A stretch of DNA of 64,000 nucleotides from Nematostella vectensis (Eukaryota > Cnidaria > Anthozoa > Actiniaria > Edwardsiidae). Shown piece by piece: positions 44,963-57,800 of the stretch (the first letter of the stretch is position 1; every line of letters starts with the position of its first letter). A program made the position numbers and the translations under genes. The notes beneath the pieces were generated by a model that saw nothing but the letters and a program-made list of their open reading frames with translations, searched no databases and was not told where the DNA came from. Location: positions 10,844,906 through 10,908,905 of the forward strand of contig NC_064044.1 of NCBI RefSeq assembly GCF_932526225.1. The letters are read 5' to 3'.

Positions 44963-44970
44963 TTAGCTTG
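44963..44970. repeat. hAT target-site duplication, right
   Basis: TTAGCTTG, identical to 42537-42544. Confidence 0.93.
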
Positions 44971-44999
44971 GGCCCCCTGTGTTCAGACATGTAATCGAA

Positions 45000-45203
45000 A
45001 GTAGATATAACCTATTTGGCTTTTCAACAGAAAGGGAGGATTAAAAGAGTGCTCGACTTAAAAGGAAATCCAGAGCAAAATTGTAAGTATTTATATCATG
45101 TTGATTTTTAATCCTTGTAAGATGTATTATGGAAAATTCCTATTCATCCTTTAAAGCAGTTTTAAAGACTTTAAATGAAATGAGCGCAAGTGCAAAATAA
45201 TTA
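45000..45203. other. Spacer after the hAT element
   Basis: AT-rich, nothing recognised. Confidence 0.4.
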
Positions 45204-45582
45204 TGTACCATATATAATGGCTATAAAAACTATATAAAGTTCCTGTGTTTAAAATGCATTTTTCTAATTTGGGGATCAATGTATGGCAAAACTAAAACGA
45301 AAGGTGTTGTTATTCTGAGCTAAGTTTGTATGTACCATATATAATTGTTATAAAAACTTGATAAAATTCCTGTGTTTAAAATGCTTTTTTCTAATTCGGG
45401 GATCATTGTATGGCAAAAATATAACGAAAGGTGTTGTTATTCTGAGCTAAGTTTGTATGTACCATATATAATGGATATAAAAACTGGATAAAGTTCCTGT
45501 ATTTAAAATGCATTTTTCTAATTTGGGGATCATTGTATGGCAAAAAGATAACGAAAGGTGTTGTTATTCTGAGCTAAATTTT
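45204..45582. repeat. Three tandem 127-bp units
   Basis: Units start tgtaccatatataatgg at 45204, 45331 and 45457 and end near gttattctgagctaa. High similarity, no coding capacity. Confidence 0.9.
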
Positions 45583-45831
45583 ACAGGCTCGTTTTTTAAA
45601 TTAAATTTCGAGATGGAAAATTTACGTGACATGAATAATTAAAAGCGATTCAGCTTGTTCGTGCCATTTAGTTCCACTGGCTAATTGCTCCCTTAAAATG
45701 ATACTTCCATCTTTCTAATTTTTTAGCCATTGTTTGGTAAATGTTCGCTATCAATGCCAGTTAGTACGGAAGCCCAGCGGGGCCACTGTCCTATTCGGTT
45801 TCGGATTTCCATGTTTTCCAAACAATATCAC

Positions 45832-45967
45832 GAGTTTGTATTTTGCTTTTGCGGGTTTGTACTTTGCTTTTTCTAGTTTGTATTTTGCTTTTGCGAGTTT
45901 GTATTTTGCTTTTGCTGGTTTGTATTTTGCTTTTGCTGGTTTGTACTTTGCTTTTGCGAGTTTGTAA
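45832..45967. repeat. 21-bp minisatellite
   Basis: About 6.5 units of gtttgtattttgcttttgcg type. In one plus frame it gives a seven-residue repeat LYFAFAS, which I regard as a by-product. Confidence 0.85.
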
Positions 45968-46329
45968 ATCAGTGAGAATTTCCGGAAATTCTACTTTTGG
46001 CAATTATTTCATTTTTTGTTGACGAAAAAAAGGTTATTTCTAAATTTCAACTTGTCATTTTGACTTTGAATTAGAAAAATTCCTATGCTTTTTCGATATT
46101 GTCAGGAATATCAGGCTTTTCTGCAAGAATCGAGGTATCAAACGAATGATTGCTTCACAGGTGGACACAATCGTCCAAGAATATGTATTATTGTATTATG
46201 TAATCATCGTCAAGGGTAAAACAAACGTTTGGAGAAGAATGGTGAAATCACTTTCTTCTTCCTCATCTTTATCTCCCATTGGGGTAGGAATATGGGCTGA
46301 CCCAAAATGTCCGCGAGGCCACACACCAC

Positions 46330-46690
46330 TGGTGCTATGCAGTACTGTCTTCTGGTTCTACAAAACGGACATCTAGATCCATAACTAGAAGCGTCTCCCC
46401 ACTGAAAAAAGGCAAAGGAAAGAGCCCAAGCCCCTAGAAGTCAGCTTCTAGAGGAGATTCAAAAGATGGTCTCCGATGCCTGCGATCGCCCCCTCGTGAA
46501 TCACTGGCAGCAAATTCAGAGGCCGCAAGGGAAATGGCACAGCAAGAAGTAAAGGAGCTTTTCAAATGCTCCATATGCTTTTCAACAAGCTCCCTGCCAG
46601 CTGCAAGTTGTCCCAGATGCCACAAGCTCATCGAATGTGTGCCTGGCACGGAACTGGCACGGAACAGAAAAAAGGCGGGAATAAGTACAC
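46330..46690 (+). pseudogene. Degraded exon with half a RING-like zinc finger
   Basis: One plus frame reads a Ser/Arg/Lys-rich stretch (SGSTKRTSRSITRSVS), a stop TAG at about 46433, then SLAANSEAAREMAQQEV, KELFKCSICFSTSSLP and AASCPRCHKLIECVPG. The C-x2-C, C-x2-C spacing resembles the first half of zinc-binding fingers of the RING type. The second half is missing and the frame stops soon after. It looks like an isolated gene or transposon-borne fragment. Identity uncertain. Confidence 0.35.
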
Positions 46691-46699
46691 CGCAAAGGT

Positions 46700-48890
46700 G
46701 ATGGTTATAGTCCAGTAGCCCGCCTGTGATTGGAGGAAATGAACAGAAGCTTGAAATAAATAAACCTTGTTCGTTGAACAAGTTGAATTAGTCATTAAGT
46801 CAGAAATTGACTCAATGAAAAAAAAAAATAAGTAACTTTTTTTTCGAAAGCTTACTTAGATTGGAACGTAGTTCTCGGAAGTTTAAAAAAAAAAAAAAAA
46901 TTATTAACGCCCGCGACAGGCGTTTTAAGACCAACAAAAAAGCGACTATTACATTGGCTATTAACAGGAAAATAGATAACATTTCCGATCACAATCCCTT
47001 AGTTTTAGTGATTAAATATCTTTTATTTGGCAAAACCAATCTTTATATCAAATTCTAGTCTTTGCTCCACTTTTTCTTCAAAAATTGAAATTTCGTCTAC
47101 ATAGAACTTCAATTTTCGCACATCGGAGCTATTTTAACATTTTCAGCAAAATATCATAAATTAATTCATGCTGGCTTCCAGCCAATCAAAACTACAGCAG
47201 ATGGTAGACGGGTAGTATTGTCTTAGTATTCTATTGCTTTATCTTCCTGGTCCAATTTGCGAGAATATGAAAGAACTAAAAGTTTGTCTTTGCTAAAAGG
47301 TAGGGCATAATAATTTGTTAGAACATGAATTGCTTATTCACAAACAAGAGAACCGGCAAACTTGAGTTTTCAAGTTAAAACCCAACGTGACACATTCAAA
47401 TAATACTAGAGTTTTCATTTGCACATCTGTGCTAGCAAAAAGAAGCTTTCATTATTTTAAGGAAATAAGGAACATTAGTTTTAGAGATATGGAAGTGAAA
47501 AGTAAAGTTTTGTCTATAAAAGCTTGGTTAAATGGGGCACAAATCGACAAAAGATTGATATTTTCTTTCAGACACTTTCTCTATCAGAAACCAGCGTCAA
47601 ACGAACCGCGTTTTTATTAAAATATATTTCAACCATAGGAGTTCTTAAGGTATAGTGTTTGCTTTATCAAAAAGAGTACGAAAGTAGTGTTTGGCGAGCT
47701 GAATGGGTTGGTAATTCGGTTGCTGGTCATTAAAGTGTTCTTCTTATACTTCAGCTCGATGATTGAAATCTTAAAGGTGTTCCAAGTATCAATGGTTGGT
47801 CAATGTTAAATCTCATTGTTGACACAGGCTTCCAAATTTTTTTTTTAATTTCCTAAAAAGCTTATTATTGTTCTGGTTAAGCTAAACGTGCGACTTATTT
47901 TTTTATATGAGCATATAGTCTATATCTTGAAGAGGTCTATCTTACAAGCGAACTCTCGTAGTCAGCGATGAACTAGTATTGTTTCGGTTATTGGGACCCA
48001 GGGCAATTCGGCCTTCGCGCGCTTCACAGAGCAGATGCGAAACAAACGTAGAAAGACGGGGAAGTTTGAGTTTTTTTATCGCTTAACGGCTTTCTCGTCT
48101 GGGTGAGGGGAGATTTTGCTCTTTTTTTATTTTTTACAAGGCTAGAGGTTGAAGTGTAATTAAAAGCTATTGTTAAAGGTCAAAATTTGTGGAAAAGAGT
48201 ACGACTTTAATGCATTTATACGACTTTTTATGGCGAGGGCCAGATAAACTCGGGTTGACCCCTGAATGAGTGAATCTTTTTCAAGATTAAAACTATTCGA
48301 AAAATATGTGTGGGTCAAGCGATATATGTTACAAATGTTTTTAGATGCAAAATTCAATCAATTGTAACTGTGAACACATTACGCAGCACGACGTTCAGGT
48401 TCTAAACTTTTTCTAAGCCCAATCTTAGTGCATTTGCGTGAAAGTATGGCTAATGGTATGGCTAATAAATGGGAAATAATGCCACGGATGCGACAAGCTA
48501 TCACCAGCCGCTGTGCAAACTGTGTGTCTCAACTGCATTGATTTTAATCTATATTTTCTCTTGCCCTGTAAAGTTTAATCTCGATTTTCCCTTGCCCTGT
48601 AAAGTTTAATGCTTGGCATGTGTCAAAAGACCAAGTCGCCAAGTTTAAAACGGAGTGAAATAACGATATTTGCCGTGTTTATTTTTATTTCAAGCTTGAA
48701 ACCAAATCAAAACAGGTGCAACTTAAGGCGTGATGTGTCAAATTGTCAAACTTCCTTTAATTGTACCGTATTTATTAAAGTTAACAAATTAGTTTCTTTA
48801 TTCTAGCTTACCGCCGGTACCAAGGAACTTTTCATTTGTGCGTTGTTATAAGGGGCTAACGTCCATTTATTTTCGATATTTCAAGGAAAC
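46700..48890. other. Gene-free stretch upstream of the adhesion GPCR
   Basis: No exon or RNA gene supported. The sequence is AT-rich, with two A-runs near 46820 and 46884. Short ORFs (for example 47387-47620) match nothing I know. The promoter of the adhesion GPCR is presumably at the right end; TTATAAGG at about 48845 is a weak TATA candidate. Confidence 0.45.
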
Positions 48891-48897
48891 TAGCAAG

Positions 48898-51800
48898 ATG
48901 CGAATCTGCTTGGAAAAACTAGTTATCTTGACATGTATTGGGATGTTATACACCCCAAAAGGTAAGTTTACTGTTTTTCCGGTTGAAATATTTTCCTTTT
49001 ACTTTCCACAAAGATATTCAGGCACCTTAATTTCAAGCTTTTAGTATCTTATTTCGCATCCCAATCACATTTATCGAGTTCAAAGCTTACTTGTTCAAGG
49101 CGCTTATTTATAACGGCTGTAAGAGAGTGATCATTAATTACTGGGGAGGAGGGGCTGGCAAATATGTAGGGGGGGGGGGGGGCTAGATTATTATAATACT
49201 GAGCAATATTAGTCATTGTTCACGATGTCTTCACTACATGTATGACTTTTTCTTGCGTGACAGAAGAGGAACAAGCAGCTAAACATGGAAAAAATCGAAA
49301 ATCAAAGTAAATTCTCGCACTCGGAAGGGAAAGATCGGGGCGAAAGATCACAACCAAGGAAGAAATGGATTTTTAAATTAAAATTTCAGATCAAAATCAA
49401 ATCTACGGAACAAACTTTACAAAATACTTTCTTCACTCTGTTTACTGAGGAGTTTCTGGCGTACTTTTTCGCGGCCCGTGGAGGTTGTTTCAAGTTTATT
49501 CTCATTTTCTGTTGTTGATAACAAAAAAATATTCAAAATTACCGAGAGACCATGATATAAGAGAACGAATCCCCGTGGCCCATGATGCCGTCTATGAAAG
49601 CTATTTTTAGATTGCGCGAGCTTGTCAATCATAGCATCCATATATGGTTCATCGCACCATATTTGGTTATGGGCACCTAACGAGCTAGTACATTTTCACA
49701 ATTTTTTTCCCTCTGCACTTCTTGACTTCGTTCGCTGCCTGTTTTTATCCTTTTAGCTGCTTGTTCTAAAAATAGCTTTCACGGACGTCATCATTGGAAC
49801 ATACCCTAATACGGAGGATTCGTTCTCTTACATCATGGTCTCTTGAAATTACCCATTTTCTGCATAGAATGAGAGAGTACGACTGGAAATCCGTCAACAT
49901 ATTTTTCTTAACAGGGTTTTCCCGCTATTTCGCGGATTTAGGCTAAATTTCTATTTAAGTCATCACTAGCGTGAAATATTCAAAAGACGATCCTACACAT
50001 ACACAAAAGTTAATACAACTATAAAAAAATACGGGGGAACGAATTTGGATTTTGTTCGTATAAATAGCAGCTGGGTAGGAACATTTAAATTTCTTTCTTT
50101 ATTTTTTATTTATTATTATTTTTTTGTTTGAACAGATCAAAAACTGGTCCAAAAAATTATGCAAAAGGAAAAATACTGTAGTTGATGTAGCTGTAGCGTT
50201 GATTTACTGTAGCGTGATGTCCAAGCGCGTGATCCAAGCGTGACTTCCACTTGGGTGGTCTTTGATTGCTGTTTGCTTTTTGCAATGTCAGCTCCCGCAA
50301 ACTCACAACAAAGGAATATCGCTGCTTGCTTTAGCTAGACTGCAAATTGGGAGGGGAAAGTTAAAGCCGCATTGTCACCAGTTTACTTCAGGTCGATTTC
50401 GTTACAATCTCCGATGATTTTTAACGGAAAACGCGAAAAATATTTCAAAATATTGACCTCCGGAAGTGAACTGGTGATAATGCGGCTTTAAGGTGGCTTG
50501 GGGCTTCCCATACCGGTTCCACATAAGTCGCGCAAGCCAATATACCATATTTTTTTTGTTTTTGTTTTTTAAGTGAATTGTTCATGTTCTATTGATTGGA
50601 GTGAAAAATCCGGAAGCTGTTTCTTCGTTTCGCCAACAAGCACGAAATGGGAAAAAGCAAAGATAAGATGTGCCAGTGAGGGTGCCCACCTCGTATACCT
50701 CGGGAACGGAAGACCTGTGAATTTCCTCAACGACCTGTCCTCTATTTTTGACGAGGCAAAGGAATATTTTGTTGGTGCGAAAAAAGAAGGTTCTGTGTGG
50801 AAATGGGGAGACGGTAGAGATGTGGTTCTCCCCATTAGCGCTCCAAATAATAACGATATCTACGCCCTTCGTAAATTCGATGATTTATTGGTCGCCACAG
50901 GGGAGAATCATGAGTCATACTACATCTGCGAAAAAGCAGGTATTGATAGGTATTAGAGAGCAGCAGTCAGTAGTGAAGGGAATCAGGGGCAATTGAGGGA
51001 GGAAAGGGGTGTGGGAGGAATTGCACCCTTCTGGGAACATTCAGATACACGAAAAATGCTAAAATTTCTAATTATCTAGGGTGATCTCGAAGTAATGTAA
51101 ATGATGGTAGAATGATGTGTTAGGCAAGGGTGAAAACATAAGCACGAAGCAATTATCATATATCTCTGATTCGTTTTTATTGTTATAGATTATGCTTTTT
51201 CATCTGAAGAATCAACATCAGTGGCCTTTTCATCGACATCCTCATCAGCATCACAATCATCATCATCAACATCATTATCTTCTTTATCATCAACATCAGT
51301 GGCCTTTTCATCGACATCCTCATCAGCATCACAATCATCATCATCAACACCATTATCATCTTTATCATCATCACCATTATCATCATTATCATCACCACCA
51401 TTGTCATCACCATTATCATCACCACCACCATTATCATCATCATCATCACCATTATCATCACAATCACTATCACCATCATCAGCATCAACATCGCCCACAG
51501 CAACTTCGACATCAGATGGCCCTATATTTCAACCATCATCTGCTTCTTCATTATTAATATCACAAGGAGGGTATACAGCGATAGGGAAAGGACAAGCCAA
51601 CGCTTTGAGGAGGGGATCCAACCTTGTGAGTTGAGGGTTTGATAAATCATCCAATTGTTTGGACACTATATTTTCATACAAGAATCAGTTAATAAACAGT
51701 AGGATAATCTTTTGTGTAAGTTTAAGAAAGACGTTTAAAGGCAAGTATTTTTTACAAACGTTATAAGAATTACATACCCAACATCTTGCATATAACTAAC

Positions 51801-54800
51801 CATAGTTCTCTTTTGTTGTGCAAATATCGTGCAAACTTTTGTACCAAGGTTATTGAGAGTGTTTATTCAAAGAGCCCTAGCAAGTGAAGGATATGTTTCG
51901 GGATTAACGATGTGTAAAGAACGCGTCTGAGTCAACACTTACTAAAGTTACTAAAGTGTTACTAAAGTGGTCTAAAGTGTTACTAAAGTGTTCTTTTCTT
52001 TTTCTTTTTCACAGATATTATCATTCAAACAAAACATTACCGCACTAAACGCAAGCAATGCTAATTCTCTCACGGTAAGTACATTCCCCATATTATGAGC
52101 ATTATAATCAAATTGTAACCATGAAAGACACCAAATAAAATTGTTAATACAAAGAAAAGTGTAATATATACAGCTAAAGCTAAGCATCTGAGACGTTTGT
52201 ATGGGCAAAAATACCAGTCAGTAACGGGGAAAGAATTTTTTAATATACCCCCTTTCTCTGCCTAAAAACAGCCTCACCCCCCTCACCTCGATACCAAAAA
52301 CATTGCTATCCAAACAGATAGAATCAAAAAGCCCAAACTGTCGTGATCTTATACCAGAACAATGAATACAATACACCAAAAACTGGAATTCGACCAAATT
52401 TTAGTCTTTAATAAGAATTCTTCCCTAAAAAATGACATTAAAAAAACGCAGTTGCTATAGCTTTCTCACTTTCGGTTCTCACTCTACAGGCCTGTTTCAG
52501 TTCTTCCTTGTCATTTTTGTTCATAAACTTGGTTAATAACCTTGATATTTGCTACAGGTGTTAACATGATCCAGTCCTATAATCAGATGCTGTTTGTTAC
52601 CAAGCTGCATCCCCGGGGGGGGGGGGGGGGGGGGGGGGAGTGTAATTTTTGGTCCGCTTTTTAAATATCATTTTTTTCTAGGGAAAATGAAAATAAAATC
52701 CTAAAAAAACAGATCGTTACACTATAAAAACGTGTAATGAGTATCATTTAGCTGTTTTTCGATTCTTTTGTCATTTCTGATAGAGAAATCACTGTTATTT
52801 TGAATATGACAAAATTGCCCCTCCCTCCCCCCTGAGTCAGATTTTTGGCACCCCCCTGAGAAATTTATTTACTTGACCTAAGGGACATATGTGCCAAGTT
52901 TGGTGCTTCTACTAAAAAGTGCACAAAACAGACATTTTTTTGCAACCACTTTTTGCGCATTTTTTTTTTTTCGAGGTAGGTGGCAAGAGAAAAAACGTAC
53001 GTGTAAAAGGGCCTTCAGAAATACTTTTATATATATATAAAAAAACATTCTTTTTGTGCCTTCATAGAATTTTGAAAACCTTGGTGTTTGTTTGGGGAAT
53101 TCTCGAGCGACCTGCGGTTCACTGATCTGCTCTTGAAATCTCCCAAACAAAAACACCTTGGTTTTCAAAACTCAATGAAGGCACGCAAAGAATATTTTAT
53201 TTCTTAACTATTGTCTTTTAACGGCTGAGGTTTCCGTCTGACCTCCGGAAGTAAACTGGCGACAATGCGGCTTTAAAACTTAATGCGCAATCTAGAAAAG
53301 CTTTTCCCTTTACGGTGGAATATACTTTTAACCGCTCAGTTTTATCGCCGTTCAGGCCCCTTTGCAATCCAATCTCGCCATTGCGGTTAAGTACCCTATT
53401 AAAAATATATACTATTCTTTGGATAATAATAATAATAATAATAATAATATATGTTTATTTCTACACCATTGCAGCTATCATGGCTGAATTACAAGTGAGA
53501 TGTCGTCACACAGAAACTAACAATAGCGCACAGTCACAAAATCTCTAAACCTACAAGTATTAGCTTGCGGTCCTATTATTTTCTCATTTCCTGATCTCAA
53601 ATTATATCCATGTTGGACAGTTGTCATGTTATTAACCACAGATTTTAAGGGTTCAACAGTTTTAGCTCTTGCCATAAATTTCCGACATGCTTCATCCCTT
53701 CTCTCAGACAAAAATTGGAGAGACGTTGAGGCAAGGGCACTACTATAGCTCGTATATTCGTGCCTTAGAATGATTTTTAAAGCTCTTTTCTGTATAGACT
53801 CCAGGTGCTCAGATAGGTATTCCGGTAGAGCAGCCCACACCGGCGACGCATACTCGAGTACAGACCTTATGAGCGCGCAATAAATAGTACACAAATCATG
53901 TACTGATAAGCCAGCCTTTTTGATATGAAGGAGTCTGTGGATTTGATGAACCAGCTTCTTCATGAGCTTAGGGGATTGGAAGTCGGCCCCAGTCTCCTAG
54001 AGGCGAGTAGGGTTCTGGAAACGTTTGCTATGGAATACGCGGTGCTAAGGGAAGGAATAACGCACATAGAGATAGCGAGACCACAACTAGGTAAGTGAAT
54101 AACCAGAGCTTGCCAGAGGAGAAAAAATCATCACCGCGATAACAACAACCATCGTCATCATCATCCTCTCCATCACTCCATCATCTTCGTCTTCATCATC
54201 ATCTAAACTCTTTATTACCATCATCACTTTCAGCACAGTAATCACTGTCGTTATCATAACGAGGATAGAGATTTTAAGAATATGATTATCACTATCATGA
54301 TCCACACCATCATAAAGTGCGATTTGTTTATAGTTTTGCAGGTTGTATTATTTTCAAAGTCAGAAGCTGACTTCGTATTTCCTCCGAGTGTCACTTCCGC
54401 AGCAAGGATAACAATACCACGGCAGAATATTGCACCGGAAGGTATTCACGCATCCGAAATAGCAACATCATGAACAGACACGAACGTTCATCTTTGATGT
54501 TATTAAAACTCGGTTAAAAAAAGAAACAATAACAATAACAATAACAATAACAATAACAATAACAATAACAATAACTATAACTGTAACAGTAACAGTAACA
54601 GTAACAGTAACAGTAACAGTAACAGTAACAGTAACAGTAACAGTAACAGTAACAGTAACAGTAACAGTAACAGTAACAGTAACAGTAACAGTAACAGTAA
54701 CAGTAACAGTAACAGTAACAGTAACAGTAACAGTAACAGTAACAGTAACAGTAACAGTAACAGTAACAGTAACAGTAACAGTAACAGTAACAGTAACAGT

Positions 54801-57800
54801 AACAGTAACAGTAACAGTAACAGTAACAGTAACAGTAACAGTAACAGTAACAGTAACAGTAACAGTAACAGTAACAGTAACAGTAACAGTAACAGTAACA
54901 GTAACAGTAACAGTAACAGTAACAGTAACAGTAACAGTAACAGTAACAGTAACAGTAACAGTAACAGTAACAGTAACAGTAACAGTAACAGTAACAGTAA
55001 CAGTAACAGTAACAGTAACAGTAACAGTAACAGTAACAGTAACAGTAACAGTAACAGTAACAGTAACAGTAACAGTAACAGTAACAGTAACAGTAACAGT
55101 AACAGTAACAGTAACAGTAACAGTAACAGTAACAGTAACAGTAACAGTAACAGTAACAGTAACAGTAACAGTAACAGTAACAGTAACAGTAACAGTAACA
55201 GTAACAGTAACAGTAACAGTAACAGTAACAGTAACAGTAACAGTAACAGTAACAGTAACAGTAACAGTAACAGTAACAGTAACAGTAACAGTAACAGTAA
55301 CAGTAACAGTAACAGTAACAGTAACAGTAACAGTAACAGTAACAGTAACAGTAACAGTAACAGTAACAGTAACTGTAACTGTAACTGTAACTGTAACTGT
55401 AACTGTAACTGTAACTGTAACTGTAACTGTAACTGTAACTGTAACTGTAACTGTAACTGTAACTGTAACTGTAACTGTAACTGTAACTGTAACTGTAACT
55501 GTAACTGTAACTGTAACTGTAACTGTAACTGTAACTGTAACTGTAACTGTAACTGTAACTGTAACTGTAACTGTAACTGTAACTGTAACTGTAACTGTAA
55601 CTGTAACTGTAACTGTAACTGTAACTGTAACTGTAACTGTAACTGTAACTGTAACTGTAACTGTAACTGTAACTGTAACTGTAACTGTAACTGTAACTGT
55701 AACTGTAACTGTAACTGTAACTGTAACTGTAACTGTAACTGTAACTGTAACTGTAACTGTAACTGTAACTGTAACTGTAACTGTAACTGTAACTGTAACT
55801 GTAACTGTAACTGTAACTGTAACTGTAACTGTAACTGTAACTGTAACTGTAACTGTAACTGTAACTGTAACTGTAACTGTAACTGTAACTGTAACTGTAA
55901 CTGTAACTGTAACTGTAACTATAACTATAACTATAACTATAACTATAACTATAACTATAACTATAACTAACTATAACTAACTAATAACAATAATAAAATG
56001 TGAATTTTTCCGGCAGTAAAGATAAATGTGCATACAGGAACACCCGCGTGTGTGCACCTAGAACCTATAAAGGCAGAAATTTTGGATTTTTTACACCCCA
56101 AAATGAGAACCGACAAAGCCAAAAATTCAAAAGGTTTTTATATGTATATGATGGGTTAATCCATGAAAAATGAAGCAAAAATCATGAGGCTTCGAAATTA
56201 TATTTTGCTCGTCCATAAAGATGAGATTACACGCTGGTTTTTACTACTGTACACAGTACATTCATGAAGATGAATTTATGCCTAATATGAATTATAATCT
56301 GTCAATGAAGAAGTTACCACGAGACAGCGTGATGCCAAGTTCTTTTACGTCCCCCCCCCCCCCCCGAAGGTTAAATGTGCGATTCTAGAAGACGGTACCA
56401 CCGTTCATCCTATTTAACATCTCAGGGCTCGTCCACATTAACACGGATTCGTTTAGATCCGTATACTTTTTGATACGTTTAGGCCTTCCGTCCACACTAA
56501 CAAGCGCGCTGGATCCAGCAAATCCGAAAACGCCGCCGAAAGTGAACCTGAATGAATCCTTATACTTTGGTCCGTAGTAAAGACGGTCGAATCCGTATCA
56601 AAATGAAAACGTTGGCGTCATATCTCAGGCGCTTCTGCTGCTTCGAGCATGCGCATGTCATAGAAATGACGTCACCCCGTACCTTTCAGCGTTTTTAAAC
56701 GTTTAAATCCTTGTTATTGTGGACGGCTGTATCCAGGCGAAAACGATAGTGTGGACGCGATTCAAGTGATGCGTTTTTGGCAAAACGAATCCGGATACTT
56801 TTGAATCCGTGTTAGTGTGGACGACCCCTTAATCCGCGGAAGAGCCAGGTTCAACAAGGTGTTAAATCACCTCGTCAAAAATTAATACACCGCCTTTGAA
56901 AAAGTTTTTGAAATACTATTCCAGGTTCCAATATCGTAACTATTGTATACGAGAACATGGAATCCCTGGTGACATCAAGGAACTTTACAAGGTAATCCTT
57001 ATTTTCTAGGTCAAAAATTGTGTTATATTATAGAGTAGGTAGTGGCACTGCATTTAAATAACATGTGAAATCCAATAAATAGTTTTATTTTTTTAACGTC
57101 ATAGAACTAATTTATTTAGAGAGCGAAATTATTGGTCCTTCTTTATTGATTTTTCAGAGCTTCTTCAAAGATCATTGTCGCTTCTATGAAACCTGTTGCT
57201 AAGCAACTGACAAGGAACATCACTCTAAACTTTGTCACCAATAAAAGGGTAGGGCATGAGAGCACCTGACTAACAGACCAATAAGGATGGAGGGCATGAT
57301 ACCACGAGACTGATAATTAATCAATGCATCTTTACCCGCAGTGGTTCATGGGTAACGTATTAATGGCTGAATCCTGGTCTCTGAACGTTGTGAACGCTTA
57401 CACATAAAGAACAATGCCAACGCTTGCTTAACCTGTATTTGTTTTTATTTACGCTTATTTGTTTATTTACCTGATACGGTTACGACACACAGAGTGCATC
57501 CTTATTTAAAATATATTATATCGATTTAGACATTAACGTGGAGCCATGAAAAACGCACCCCACCCCGAATTAAGCCTACGGGCATGTATTTGTTGAACGC
57601 CAATTAACTAATAGTTTCTCCTGTTAGCTACATGTATGCTCACTGTAACGATATCCGGTTTACACTCACGAGCCTATTTTTTATCCTGTTAGCCGGCTTC
57701 TGCAACATCTGCAACAAGACTCTGTGTTTTCTGGGACTTCTCCATCAAGCCGAACGGTGATTGGTCTAGCGGAGGATGTTCCCTTGTTTCCGTGGCAACT

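Larger units (their letters stand above)
42321..44979. mobile_element. MITE carrying the nested hAT insertion
   Basis: The left end cagggggcccaggctaatgg (42321) and right end ttagcttgggccccctg (ending 44979) are inverted, and ctagccaaagact on the left pairs with agtccttggttagcc on the right. Removing the hAT at 42545-44962 and one target copy restores a simple MITE of about 230 bp. Confidence 0.7.

Noticed and set aside
45734-45967. ORF with LYFAFAS repeats
   Set aside because: A by-product of the 21-bp minisatellite; no upstream exon or known family.
51183-51557. His-rich and Met/Asp-rich ORFs over the TCA repeat
   Set aside because: Alternative frames of the microsatellite that encodes the Ser/Thr stalk. 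Only the Ser/Thr frame joins in phase to the flanking receptor exons.
53474-53494. A 20-nt candidate exon (after cattgcag, before gtgaga)
   Set aside because: It falls in the 3'UTR of the antisense LINE and would break the reading phase of the receptor.
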